Shown here: in pieces, positions 1 through 5,740 of the stretch
Position numbering within the stretch: the first letter of the stretch is position 1
How the letters are laid out: the number at the start of each line of letters is the position of its first letter
Assembly: GCA_028751095.1 (NCBI GenBank)
Contig: JAQZCZ010000008.1
Coordinates: 1-36,647, forward strand
Source of the DNA: Euryarchaeota archaeon Ods01
Lineage (GTDB): Archaea > Halobacteriota > Halobacteria > Halobacteriales > Halorutilaceae
DNA: 36,647 nt
Reading direction: 5' to 3'
Translations under genes and position numbers: made by a program
Notes under the pieces: model-generated
What the model was told of the DNA's origin: nothing
Database searches by the model: none
The model's input: only the letters and a program-made list of their open reading frames with translations

Positions 1-167
1 ATACGGTCGGCGCGGAGAAGTACAGGAACGTCCTGACGGTCAACACGGGGGCGTGGCAGGCGCAGACGCCGTACCAGAAGGCGATGAATATACAGCCCGA
101 CGTGGGCTACGCCGCCGTCCTTGACCTCTCGTCGCTCGAACTCGACCTCAAACAGTTCGCTCCTTAG
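1..167 (+). CDS. polB: DNA polymerase D small subunit DP1, C-terminal end (partial)
   Basis: Only the last 54 codons are present, read from base 3 to the TAG at 165-167. The peptide contains VNTGAWQAQTPYQKAMNIQP followed by DVGYAAVLDLSSLELDLKQF. This resembles the conserved C-terminal end of the calcineurin-like phosphoesterase subunit (DP1) of the archaeal replicative polymerase PolD, where an NTG-W-QTxYQ motif closes the metallophosphatase fold. DP1 has 3'-5' exonuclease activity and partners the large subunit DP2 at the replication fork. The stop codon overlaps the stop of the convergent amphi-Trp gene. The assignment rests on this short tail and is made from memory of the family. Confidence 0.72.
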   Translation, partial: TVGAEKYRNVLTVNTGAWQAQTPYQKAMNIQPDVGYAAVLDLSSLELDLKQFAP

Positions 168-466
168 CTCACGTCGGGCGCTTCGTCCTCTGGGGTTCTC
201 CCCTCTAACTCAACCTCGAACTCTAGTTCAGGGTCGTTTCCTTGGAACTCGACCTCTATCTCGACCGTATCGCCGAACGCGAAAGGTATCTCCCAGCCGT
301 CGCCCGAGACGTTGACCTCGTCGCCTTCCTGCAACTGCTCGCCTAGCTCGACGAGAAACGCTCCCGCGTCTTCGGCTCCTACGTGGAACTCCTCTTCGAA
401 GTAGCCCTCGGTTATCACGTCTACGCCCTCTTCCTCTTCTTCCTCGGATTCGGGTATCTCAGCCAT
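164..466 (-). CDS. amphi-Trp domain-containing protein
   Basis: A 100-residue acidic protein starting MAEIPES. A Glu-rich N-terminus is followed by a compact domain with the pattern FEEEFHVGAEDAGAFLVELG, then a GDEVNVSG turn and alternating beta-strand residues ending in an ELEFEVELE strand. This matches the small amphi-Trp domain proteins common in haloarchaea; their function is not established. The ATG at 466 is chosen because the domain begins soon after it, and the upstream in-frame extension runs through the promoter and antisense to the next gene. Its stop overlaps the DP1 stop by three bases, and its promoter region is shared with the divergent ArsR-type gene. Confidence 0.8.
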   Translation of the reverse strand: MAEIPESEEEEEEGVDVITEGYFEEEFHVGAEDAGAFLVELGEQLQEGDEVNVSGDGWEIPFAFGDTVEIEVEFQGNDPELEFEVELEGRTPEDEAPDVS

Positions 467-490
467 ATCCGTTCCTGTCTTACTCCTCGA

Positions 491-500
491 AAAGTATAAG
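491..500. promoter_or_regulatory. TATA element in the 59-base divergent promoter
   Basis: The core AGTATAAG sits about 30 bases before the ATG at 526. Read on the other strand, CTTATACT sits about 30 bases before the ATG at 466. One near-symmetrical A/T element could therefore place both leaderless transcripts. No other strong TATA-like site is well placed for the minus gene. Confidence 0.5.
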
Positions 501-525
501 CTTTCTTTGGAATAATATATACGAA

Positions 526-798
526 ATGGAATACCTCGAACTCCTCGGCTCAAAGCCGCGTCTCGAAGTCCTCCGCGCCCTGTCACGCCGAGATATGTAC
601 GTCTCGGAGATAATCGACGAGGTGGGTATGGACGGTAAGACGGCGAAACACCATCTCGATACTCTCGAAGACGCGGGCGTCGTCGAGACGTACGAGGACG
701 GGAGACGGCGTTACTACGAACTCGTCCGCGAGGTCCGTCTCGAAGTCTCGCCGTCACCCGACCGCCGTTTCGTCGTCCGTCTCCCTGAAGCCGACTGA
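526..798 (+). CDS. ArsR-type winged-helix DNA-binding protein
   Basis: A 90-residue protein that is almost entirely one winged helix-turn-helix: MEYLELLGSKPRLEVLRALS, then SEIIDEVGMDGKTAKHHLDT as the recognition helix region, and a wing with GRRRYYEL. Such small haloarchaeal ArsR/HTH_20 proteins are transcriptional regulators. No metal-binding cysteines are present, so the signal is unknown. The start is leaderless, with TATA about 30 bases upstream. It is divergent from the amphi-Trp gene and 40 bases upstream of the MGFGSYDESEQ gene. The target may be the divergent neighbour, but nothing in the sequence proves it. Confidence 0.85.
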   Translation: MEYLELLGSKPRLEVLRALSRRDMYVSEIIDEVGMDGKTAKHHLDTLEDAGVVETYEDGRRRYYELVREVRLEVSPSPDRRFVVRLPEAD

Positions 799-838
799 GT
801 TTCGCCGGTGTTTTACCTCCGCGCTCCGCGTTTCCGGT

Positions 839-1027
839 ATGGGATTCGGAAGCTACGATGAAAGCGAACAGGAGAAACAGCAGTCAGAGAGCGACGTAGA
901 CGAGGACGACGCGGTCAACGTTCACGACGGCGCGCACGAGGGCGAGGTTAGCTACGACACCGACGCCTCGTCCGACGAACTCCTTGACCAGCTTCAGGAT
1001 ATCAAGGAGAGCGGCGAGGACGACTGA
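839..1027 (+). CDS. small acidic haloarchaeal protein (MGFGSYDESEQ family, DUF5786-like)
   Basis: A 62-residue very acidic protein. Its N-terminus MGFGSYDESEQ and its C-terminal SSDELLDQLQDIKE helix are the conserved ends of a small family found throughout Halobacteria, remembered as DUF5786. The middle is a disordered Asp/Glu stretch. The function is unknown. A GTTTTACC element about 27 bases upstream of the ATG fits a leaderless start. The TGA overlaps the ATG of the peroxiredoxin gene by one base, so the two are probably cotranscribed. Confidence 0.8.
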   Translation: MGFGSYDESEQEKQQSESDVDEDDAVNVHDGAHEGEVSYDTDASSDELLDQLQDIKESGEDD

Positions 1028-1473
1028 TGCTCTCAGAGGGTGACGAGGCTCCCCGCGTCGAAGCGCGTAACCAGAACGGCGAGACGGTGGCGCTCGGCTA
1101 CGACGCGCCCACGGTCGTCTACTTCTACCCCAAGGACGACACGCCGGGATGCACGACCGAGGCGAAGGGCTTCGAGCGCGAGGCGGACGAGTACGAGGCG
1201 GCAGGCGTCGAGGTCTACGGCGTCTCGACCGACGACGTTGATTCTCACTGCGACTTCGCCGAGGAACAGGGGCTTTCGTTCGACCTCCTCGCCGACCCCG
1301 ACGCCGAGGTTGCGGAGGCTTTCGGCGTCTCCACCGACGGAGGATACGCCGACCGCGTCACCTTCGTTGTCGCCGACGGAGTCGTCAAACGAGTCTACGA
1401 AAACGTCTCCCCCGACGGACACGGACGCGACGTTCTCCTTGACCTCATCGACAACGGCGTCGTCTCCCTCTGA
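1027..1473 (+). CDS. bcp: peroxiredoxin, Bcp/PrxQ family
   Basis: A 148-residue thiol peroxidase that reduces hydrogen peroxide and alkyl hydroperoxides in the cytoplasm. The thioredoxin-fold signature VVYFYPKDDTPGCTTEAKGF carries the peroxidatic Cys42 in the PxxxT/SxxC context. The classical resolving cysteine five residues later is replaced (TTEAKGF). Cys75 in VDSHCDFAEE lies in helix 3, where a subset of PrxQ enzymes keeps the resolving cysteine, so an intramolecular Cys42-Cys75 disulfide is plausible. The start overlaps the previous stop, indicating translational coupling. The stop is one base from the stop of the convergent zinc-ribbon gene. Confidence 0.93.
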   Translation: MLSEGDEAPRVEARNQNGETVALGYDAPTVVYFYPKDDTPGCTTEAKGFEREADEYEAAGVEVYGVSTDDVDSHCDFAEEQGLSFDLLADPDAEVAEAFGVSTDGGYADRVTFVVADGVVKRVYENVSPDGHGRDVLLDLIDNGVVSL

Positions 1474-1474
1474 G

Positions 1475-1651
1475 TCATCGGAACGGGTTTTCGACCCCGA
1501 ACTCGGCTCCACACCCCTCGCAGTCGGTCTCTCCGCCGTCTGTTTCTATCGTCATCTCGTCGCCGCATACGGGACAGTCTATCTCAGTTTCTTCCCTGTA
1601 CGTTCCCGCGCCGGTGAGTATCTCGTCAGGCTTTAGCTTTATCTTTTGCAT
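1475..1651 (-). CDS. small zinc-ribbon protein
   Basis: A 58-residue protein read from the ATG at 1651 to the TGA at 1477-1475: MQKIKLKPDEILTGAGTYRE, then a CPVC knuckle at residues 26-29 and a CEGC knuckle at 44-47. Two CxxC pairs separated by a short acidic loop indicate one structural zinc site. An A/T-rich TATA-like element (TTTATTTA on the minus strand, about 1671-1680) lies about 25 bases upstream, giving a leaderless start. The role is unknown; a nucleic-acid or protein adaptor is possible. It is easily missed because it is short and convergent with bcp, but the promoter position and paired knuckles support it. Confidence 0.72.
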   Translation of the reverse strand: MQKIKLKPDEILTGAGTYREETEIDCPVCGDEMTIETDGGETDCEGCGAEFGVENPFR

Positions 1652-1817
1652 GTTAATTCATTTAGGCTGGATAAATAAAACCTTACTGCCGGATAAGTTA
1701 GGTGGATTGGCACTTAGCCACGTCTGGTCTACATATACTCGACAAAACTTCACCCACGCTCATTTCTACCGTCACTCCGTAAAGAAAACATACCTCCACA
1801 CATTACCCGTTCTCAGG

Positions 1818-2036
1818 ATGAACACGAGAGAATACGTGAAGTACGCGAAGTACGCGGGTGCCGCCGGCGTAGTCATGTTTGTTATCGGTGCCGTCGGCGA
1901 GATTATAGGTAACCTCGTTCTGACTGACCTCCCACCGGTCGTCGACTCGGCTTTCATATACCTACTTGCGCTCGGGTTCGTGCTGGTATTCGCCGCGGTC
2001 CTCGCCGGCGGAATACTCCCGCTCGCTATGGAGTGA
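1818..2036 (+). CDS. small membrane protein with two transmembrane helices
   Basis: A 72-residue protein starting MNTREYVKYAKYAGAAG. It has two hydrophobic helices, about residues 13-35 (GAAGVVMFVIGAVGEIIGNL) and 43-68 (SAFIYLLALGFVLVFAAVLA), with a Pro-Pro turn between them and a basic N-terminus. The ATG at 1818 is preferred because upstream in-frame codons are not protein-like. No family was recognised. It stands alone, with its own A/T-rich region upstream. Confidence 0.65.
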   Translation: MNTREYVKYAKYAGAAGVVMFVIGAVGEIIGNLVLTDLPPVVDSAFIYLLALGFVLVFAAVLAGGILPLAME

Positions 2037-2139
2037 AGAAGGGTAAGCTGTCTCTAGACGCTTTCTAAGTCTCTTTTGTTCTCTCGTAAATCGATTAACT
2101 GTCTTAAATTTAGGTTAAGCGCTACCGGTCTTCATTAGG

Positions 2140-2868
2140 ATGGGGTACATGGCTACACGTATGCGTTCAACAGCAATCGTCGCTGTCGTCTTGGTGTTCG
2201 CCGTCTCCGCCGCGCTCGTCGCGGGCGTCGCCGCCGGAGAGAATACCACCGACGGTGACACGGTTGAGAACGACACGGAGATGAACGAAACCGACGGTAT
2301 GAACGAGACTGACGACGAAGCGGAAAATGAGACGGTAGAAGACCCGAGCGACCATAGCGGTCTTACCGTCGCCTCGATAGCCAGCGCCGTTACGGGACCG
2401 CCTCCGTGGGCTGGACCGCCCGAAACCGCCTCGGTCGACAGTAACGACACGGAACTCAACGAGACCGAACTCAACGAGTCGGGCGTAGAGAACGTCTCGG
2501 AGGTCGACCATCCGTCGGGACTCGGCGGAGCGGTCGTCTCGGCGATAGCTTCGGCGACGCGCGGTCCGCCCCCGTGGGCTGGACCTCCTGAACACGCCGG
2601 AGTCTCGGACAACGAAACTGATAACGAAACCGACGCGGGTGAGGTAGGACCGCCCGAACACGCAGGACCGCCTGAAGACAGAGGACCGGAGGACGGTAAC
2701 GAGTCTGATGTAGGACCTCAGGCAGGACCTGACCGAGGTGACGATGACGTAGGACCTCCCGAAGAAAGAGGTCCTGACGGCGAACGCGGACCGCCCGAGG
2801 ACGCAGGACCCGACGGAGCGGGTGGACCGCCTGACGACGCCGGACCGGCTAACGGTCCCCCGCAGTAG
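2140..2868 (+). CDS. secreted Asn-rich, Gly-Pro-Pro repeat protein
   Basis: A 242-residue exported protein. A signal peptide (TAIVAVVLVFAVSAALVAGV region, residues 11-32) precedes an Asp/Asn/Thr-rich stretch with many N-x-T sequons, typical of glycosylated haloarchaeal surface proteins. Two copies of a unit of about 56 residues carry the element GPPPWAGPPE at residues 86-95 and 142-151, each preceded by a short helix (SIASAVT, SAIASAT). The C-terminal third is a chain of GPPE-x-AGP units. No enzyme motif is visible. The same GPPE/D-x-AGPP vocabulary recurs in the proteins at 18142 and 18973. TATA-like TTAAATTTA lies about 32 bases upstream; in-frame ATGs at 2149 and 2161 are alternatives. Confidence 0.75.
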   Translation: MGYMATRMRSTAIVAVVLVFAVSAALVAGVAAGENTTDGDTVENDTEMNETDGMNETDDEAENETVEDPSDHSGLTVASIASAVTGPPPWAGPPETASVDSNDTELNETELNESGVENVSEVDHPSGLGGAVVSAIASATRGPPPWAGPPEHAGVSDNETDNETDAGEVGPPEHAGPPEDRGPEDGNESDVGPQAGPDRGDDDVGPPEERGPDGERGPPEDAGPDGAGGPPDDAGPANGPPQ

Positions 2869-3060
2869 CTAAACCCCGAAGAACTCTACTCCGTAGAGAT
2901 ACCATAGGACGCCGACTCCAAGTCCGAACAGAAACGACAGCGCCAGACCCGCCGCGAGGAGACGCGTGTCGTAGTTCTCAACGGGGTCTTCCTCGTAGCT
3001 GATGATGAGGATTTCCTCCTCGCCCTCGTCTACATCCCCGTACTTGGCGTCCTCATTCAT
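2869..3060 (-). CDS. small single-span membrane protein
   Basis: A 63-residue protein with an acidic cytoplasmic-type N-terminus (MNEDAKYGDVDEGEEEILII) and one C-terminal transmembrane helix (RLLAAGLALSFLFGLGVGVL, about residues 33-56) ending in a short aromatic tail. No family was recognised. It is convergent with the Gly-Pro-Pro gene, and the two stop codons are directly adjacent. Confidence 0.6.
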   Translation of the reverse strand: MNEDAKYGDVDEGEEEILIISYEEDPVENYDTRLLAAGLALSFLFGLGVGVLWYLYGVEFFGV

Positions 3061-3136
3061 ACATCCGTCTTAGTACCGGTCCGTAAAGGAACTTTCCGTC
3101 CGAATATTTCCGAGAAGCCTGCAAGAACGACGAGAC

Positions 3137-3170
3137 AAGTATAGATGTCCTTCACCTACGTGTGTGAAGG
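3137..3170. promoter_or_regulatory. promoter and palindromic operator before the HTH-hicB-hicA operon
   Basis: A TATA-like AAGTATAG at 3137-3144 is followed by a perfect 7-base inverted repeat, CCTTCAC (3149-3155) and GTGAAGG (3164-3170), with an 8-base spacer. The palindrome spans the expected transcription start, the usual place for an autoregulatory operator of an HTH or HicB protein encoded just downstream. Which protein binds it is inference. Confidence 0.45.
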
Positions 3171-3229
3171 GAATAAACCTTTCCATGCGTTGGCAAAGGT
3201 TAAGTCAGTCTGGTGCGTATCCGACGGTA

Positions 3230-3520
3230 ATGAGAGACACCAACTTCAAACAGGACTCAGACACCGGACTGATAGAACGCTCATACGACGACGAGGACTT
3301 TCTCGAAGCCGTCCGTGAGAACGAACCGGCAACGACGAAGGAAGTCATGGACGCCGTCGGATGCTCACGGAAGGGGGCACTCTACCGTCTGCGTAACCTC
3401 GAAGACGAAGGTGTGTTGAGGAGCAAAGAAGCCGGTACGTCACTTGTCTGGATGGTAGAGCGAAACGAAGCTTCGCGTACTGACACGAATCCGGATGGAT
3501 TCGAGGAAGTGGTAGAATGA
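3230..3520 (+). CDS. winged-helix transcriptional regulator next to hicB
   Basis: From the ATG at 3230 the product has 96 residues and begins MRDTNFKQDSDTGLIERSYD. A winged helix follows: DEDFLEAVRE, ATTKEVMDAVGCSRKGALYR (helix-turn-helix) and a wing ending GTSLVWMVE. It resembles small haloarchaeal MarR/HTH proteins that often stand beside type II toxin-antitoxin genes. The in-frame ATG at 3185 and a GTG at 3164 are possible longer starts, but their peptide does not look like part of the domain. The TGA overlaps the hicB ATG (ATGA), so this is the first gene of a three-gene operon. Confidence 0.75.
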   Translation: MRDTNFKQDSDTGLIERSYDDEDFLEAVRENEPATTKEVMDAVGCSRKGALYRLRNLEDEGVLRSKEAGTSLVWMVERNEASRTDTNPDGFEEVVE

Positions 3521-3798
3521 GCACCGAGTACAAGGTTGACCGAGAAATAAGACTCACCCAAGAGGGTGACTGGTGGGTAGCCAAGGACGAAGACGAAGGC
3601 GTAGCGTCGCAGGGTAGGACGCGCCAAGAGGCACTCGAAAACCTTGACGAAGCCGTAGCACTCCACAAGGGTGAGATAGGCGACCCCATAGAAACGTGGG
3701 AAGGGGAGAAGGAAGTTCTCGAAGACCTCGGTATTGACCCTGACGAGGTCAAAGAGGCGCGTGAGGAGAACGACGAACTGCCGGAGTTCATGCAGTAG
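3517..3798 (+). CDS. hicB: HicB-type antitoxin
   Basis: A 93-residue protein with the partial RNase H-like HicB fold: EIRLTQEGDWWVAKDEDEGV, then the signature SQGRTRQEALENLDEAVALH. An acidic C-terminal arm (about residues 50-93) would neutralise or bind the toxin. HicB antitoxins cap the HicA mRNA interferase and usually repress their own operon. It overlaps the HTH gene by four bases and is followed immediately by the hicA ATG at 3799. Its reading frame is intact although hicA is broken. Confidence 0.88.
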   Translation: MSTEYKVDREIRLTQEGDWWVAKDEDEGVASQGRTRQEALENLDEAVALHKGEIGDPIETWEGEKEVLEDLGIDPDEVKEAREENDELPEFMQ

Positions 3799-4102
3799 AT
3801 GGTCACGCGCGACTTCTCCGGTCGTGACGTAGTAAAGGCTCTCACGCGCAACAACTACCGCGTCGTTGACCGTGAAGGTAGCCTACGTCAAGCTCCGGTA
3901 TGAGCACCCAACGAACGACGACGACGTGCGTGTGGTAAGCGTCCCACAGACGGACCGTATCCCTACCGGCACGCTTCGGAATATAGCCGACCAAGCCGGC
4001 GCGCGTGACTTCGACGACTTAAGCGAATCGGAGATTCGCGTATGCTCACGAACTCCGTAGGAGTTCGAGACATTCTGTCGCTGGATAGACCGCAACAGGT
4101 AG
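3799..4102 (+). pseudogene. hicA: HicA-type mRNA interferase toxin, disrupted
   Basis: The gene starts correctly at 3799 (MVTRDFSGRDVVKALTRNNY) but stops early at about 3901-3903. Removing one base, the T at 3884, restores the family core GSHVKLRYEHP with its catalytic histidine and continues through VVSVPQTDRIPTGTLRNIAD to GARDFDD. A second lesion follows: the normal C-terminal end FCRWIDRNR-stop resumes only after a 54-base insertion (4021-4074) that carries an in-frame stop. With both changes removed the product is a complete HicA of about 80 residues. The order HTH-hicB-hicA is that of a haloarchaeal HicAB module. Loss of the toxin with retention of the antitoxin is inferred from this reading. 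Confidence 0.85.
4021..4074. repeat. 54-base double-hairpin insertion inside hicA
   Basis: The segment separates the two halves of the HicA C-terminus, and exact excision restores the codon series for DFDDFCRWIDRNR. It holds two perfect inverted repeats: CGAATC/GATTCG (4024-4029 and 4033-4038, loop GGA) and CGAACTCC/GGAGTTCG (4049-4056 and 4060-4067, loop GTA). The same TT flanks both ends, so the boundaries are uncertain by two bases. This resembles a tiny palindromic mobile or REP-like element; no transposase is present in the window. Confidence 0.6.
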
Positions 4103-4135
4103 CCACACCGCGCCGGTTCGACGCTCTTTTCTTAC

Positions 4136-4163
4136 CTAACACTCGGTCGCTAACACTCGGTCG
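4136..4163. repeat. 14-base tandem repeat
   Basis: CTAACACTCGGTCG occurs twice head to tail (4136-4149, 4150-4163) in the non-coding stretch between the hicA remnant and the tRNA. The 215 bases from 4103 to 4317 hold no convincing gene, only this repeat, a T-run at 4219-4224, one tRNA-end copy and an inverted repeat. Confidence 0.6.
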
Positions 4164-4229
4164 AAGAGAGCCGTCTATGTTTGGTGATATACTTGAAGTC
4201 CGAGACGGTAGTGAACCCTTTTTTATGTT

Positions 4230-4249
4230 TGCGAGGGGAGGGATTTGAA
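4230..4249 (-). repeat. displaced copy of the tRNA-Leu 3' end (att-like repeat)
   Basis: The 20 bases TGCGAGGGGAGGGATTTGAA are identical to 4318-4337, which encode the 3' end of tRNA-Leu from the T-loop to the discriminator base. Direct duplication of a tRNA 3' end is the standard scar of a tyrosine-integrase element. Only 68 bases lie between the copies, so the element itself has been lost or lies elsewhere. Confidence 0.65.
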
Positions 4250-4285
4250 TTCGGTCGCTCACAGGCTCGCTCACTATTCAAATCC
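4241..4285. repeat. inverted repeat beside the att-like copy
   Basis: GGATTTGAAT (4241-4250) and ATTCAAATCC (4276-4285) form a perfect 10-base inverted repeat with a 25-base spacer. The right arm continues into a degenerate complement of the tRNA end (CATCCTTCTC), suggesting a third, inverted and decayed copy of the tRNA 3' end. Confidence 0.55.
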
Positions 4286-4317
4286 ATCCTTCTCGTTCGC
4301 TCGTAGAACTCGCTCAC

Positions 4318-4401
4318 TGCGAGGGGAGGGATTTGAACCCACGAACCCCTTCGGGAGCGGGTCTTGAGTCCGCCGCCGTTTCCAGGCTTGGCTACCCTCG
4401 C
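4318..4401 (-). tRNA. tRNA-Leu (anticodon CAA)
   Basis: Read on the minus strand, an 84-base class II tRNA starts GCGAGGG and ends CCCTCGCA. Its seven-base acceptor stem is perfect, with discriminator A and no encoded CCA. The anticodon loop CTCAAGA gives CAA (decoding UUG), and a long variable arm (CCC-GAA-GGG) is typical of leucine tRNA. Two stem positions do not pair: A31 with C39 below the anticodon loop and U50 with U64 in the T stem. No intron is seen. The T-loop-to-3'-end portion is duplicated at 4230-4249. Confidence 0.9.
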
Positions 4402-4480
4402 TCGTTCGTGTTTCCGCCACGAAATTCCTTAACGGTTTTCTTTCGTCACGTATTTGCGCGGCGCGACCGTACTACCTCCG

Positions 4481-5356
4481 ATGGAAAGCTTCGACGACCG
4501 TGTCGAAGAGGTCAACGACGAGATACGCCGTCTCGCGCGTACCGTCGAACCCGAGTCGCTTGCTGATGCTGTCGTCCATATCTCTACGAGCGGCGGCAAA
4601 CGTCTCCGTCCCGTCCTGACGACCTTCTCCTGCGAGGCGACGACCGACGACAGCCCGACCGATGAACAACGCGACGCCGCGTTACGTTTCGCCGCCGGAG
4701 TCGAGTTCGTGCATACCTCCGCCCTCGTTGCTGACGACATCATCGACCGTTCCGACGTACGCCGCGGCGTTCCGACCGTCCACGAGGAGTTCGGACACGA
4801 CTCCGCTGTCCTGACGAGCAACGTCCTCCTCGGAAAGGCACTCGATATAATCGACGACCGTGACGCCGTTGAGGCGATGGTTGACGCCGTCAAGAACCTC
4901 GGCGAGGGTGAGGCTATGGAGCTTGCGGATGCTGTCGAAACCCCCGATGACTACGAGGAACTCGCCTACAAGAAGACGGGCGCGCTGTTCGTCGCGGCGT
5001 GTGAGGTCGGCGGAATCGCGGGCGACGCTACCGACGCCGAACTCGATGCCCTCCGCGACTACGGGCGCCATCTCGGCGTCGCCTTCCAGATACGTGACGA
5101 CGTTCTCGACTACACCGCGGACGAGGAGGCGCTCGGTAAGCCGGTCGGAAAGGACGCCGTCCTCGAACGTCCGTCCCTCGTCGCCCTTCATTCCCGCGTC
5201 AACGACGCCCGTCTCGCCGACTCGGTCGAGTTCGCACGTGGTCGCGCCTCCGAACACGTTTCCGAGGCACGTGACGCACTAGACGCGCTCGACGATACCG
5301 ACGCGCGCGATGAGATGCGCGAACTCGCCGGTTTCGTCGTAGACAGGTCGAAGTAG
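4481..5356 (+). CDS. idsA: geranylgeranyl-type polyprenyl diphosphate synthase
   Basis: A 291-residue trans-isoprenyl diphosphate synthase that makes the C20 (or C25) chain for archaeal ether lipids. Key motifs are STSGGKRLRPVL near the N-terminus, the first Asp-rich motif LVADDIIDRSDVRRG, and the second FQIRDDVLDY. The residue five before the first DDxxD is Ser, not a bulky aromatic, which permits a C20 or longer product. The ATG at 4481 is chosen because the upstream TTG extension is not conserved-looking. It lies just beyond the tRNA and is transcribed away from it. Confidence 0.92.
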   Translation: MESFDDRVEEVNDEIRRLARTVEPESLADAVVHISTSGGKRLRPVLTTFSCEATTDDSPTDEQRDAALRFAAGVEFVHTSALVADDIIDRSDVRRGVPTVHEEFGHDSAVLTSNVLLGKALDIIDDRDAVEAMVDAVKNLGEGEAMELADAVETPDDYEELAYKKTGALFVAACEVGGIAGDATDAELDALRDYGRHLGVAFQIRDDVLDYTADEEALGKPVGKDAVLERPSLVALHSRVNDARLADSVEFARGRASEHVSEARDALDALDDTDARDEMRELAGFVVDRSK

Positions 5357-5395
5357 GAACGCCTATTACTGTCGAAACGTATCTTCCCGTTAACC

Positions 5396-5740
5396 TTGGT
5401 TAGAAAAGCTGTTGTCGTCGCTGTCTGCCTCATCCTTCTCGTCCAGCCGGTCGCGGCGGACGCACCGCTCGAACCCGAGCCTATCTCGGACGACCGTTTC
5501 GAGGTTGAGGAAGTCACCGTAGACGAGGAAGACGGCGTAGCCGACGTTACCGTCGAATACGACGTTCCTTTGTCGGTGAAGCTCGACACCTACCTGTTCG
5601 GAAGCGGAAGCCTTGAGCAGACCGTCCTTGACCGTCTCGGTATCGACTCCTCTGACACCGAGTTCGAAAGGCTCGATACCGCATCCGCGGAGGTCTCCTA
5701 CGACGGCGAAGCCGATGAGGTCGAAACCTCCGAAGGCTGA
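5396..5740 (+). CDS. secreted protein of unknown function
   Basis: A 114-residue product with a clear signal peptide (MVRKAVVVAVCLILLVQPVA, cleavage likely after AADA). The mature part is acidic with alternating beta-strand residues (FEVEEVTVDEEDGVADVTVE). The only upstream codon in the right place is a TTG at 5396, with a CTATTACT element about 30 bases before it. No family was recognised. Its stop directly abuts the stop of the convergent DUF373 gene. Confidence 0.6.
   Translation: MVRKAVVVAVCLILLVQPVAADAPLEPEPISDDRFEVEEVTVDEEDGVADVTVEYDVPLSVKLDTYLFGSGSLEQTVLDRLGIDSSDTEFERLDTASAEVSYDGEADEVETSEG

Noticed and set aside
4219-4224. T-run as terminator of the hicA remnant
   Set aside because: Six T residues are present, but they lie in degenerate DNA more than 100 bases past the last codon; the link is too weak for a firm feature.
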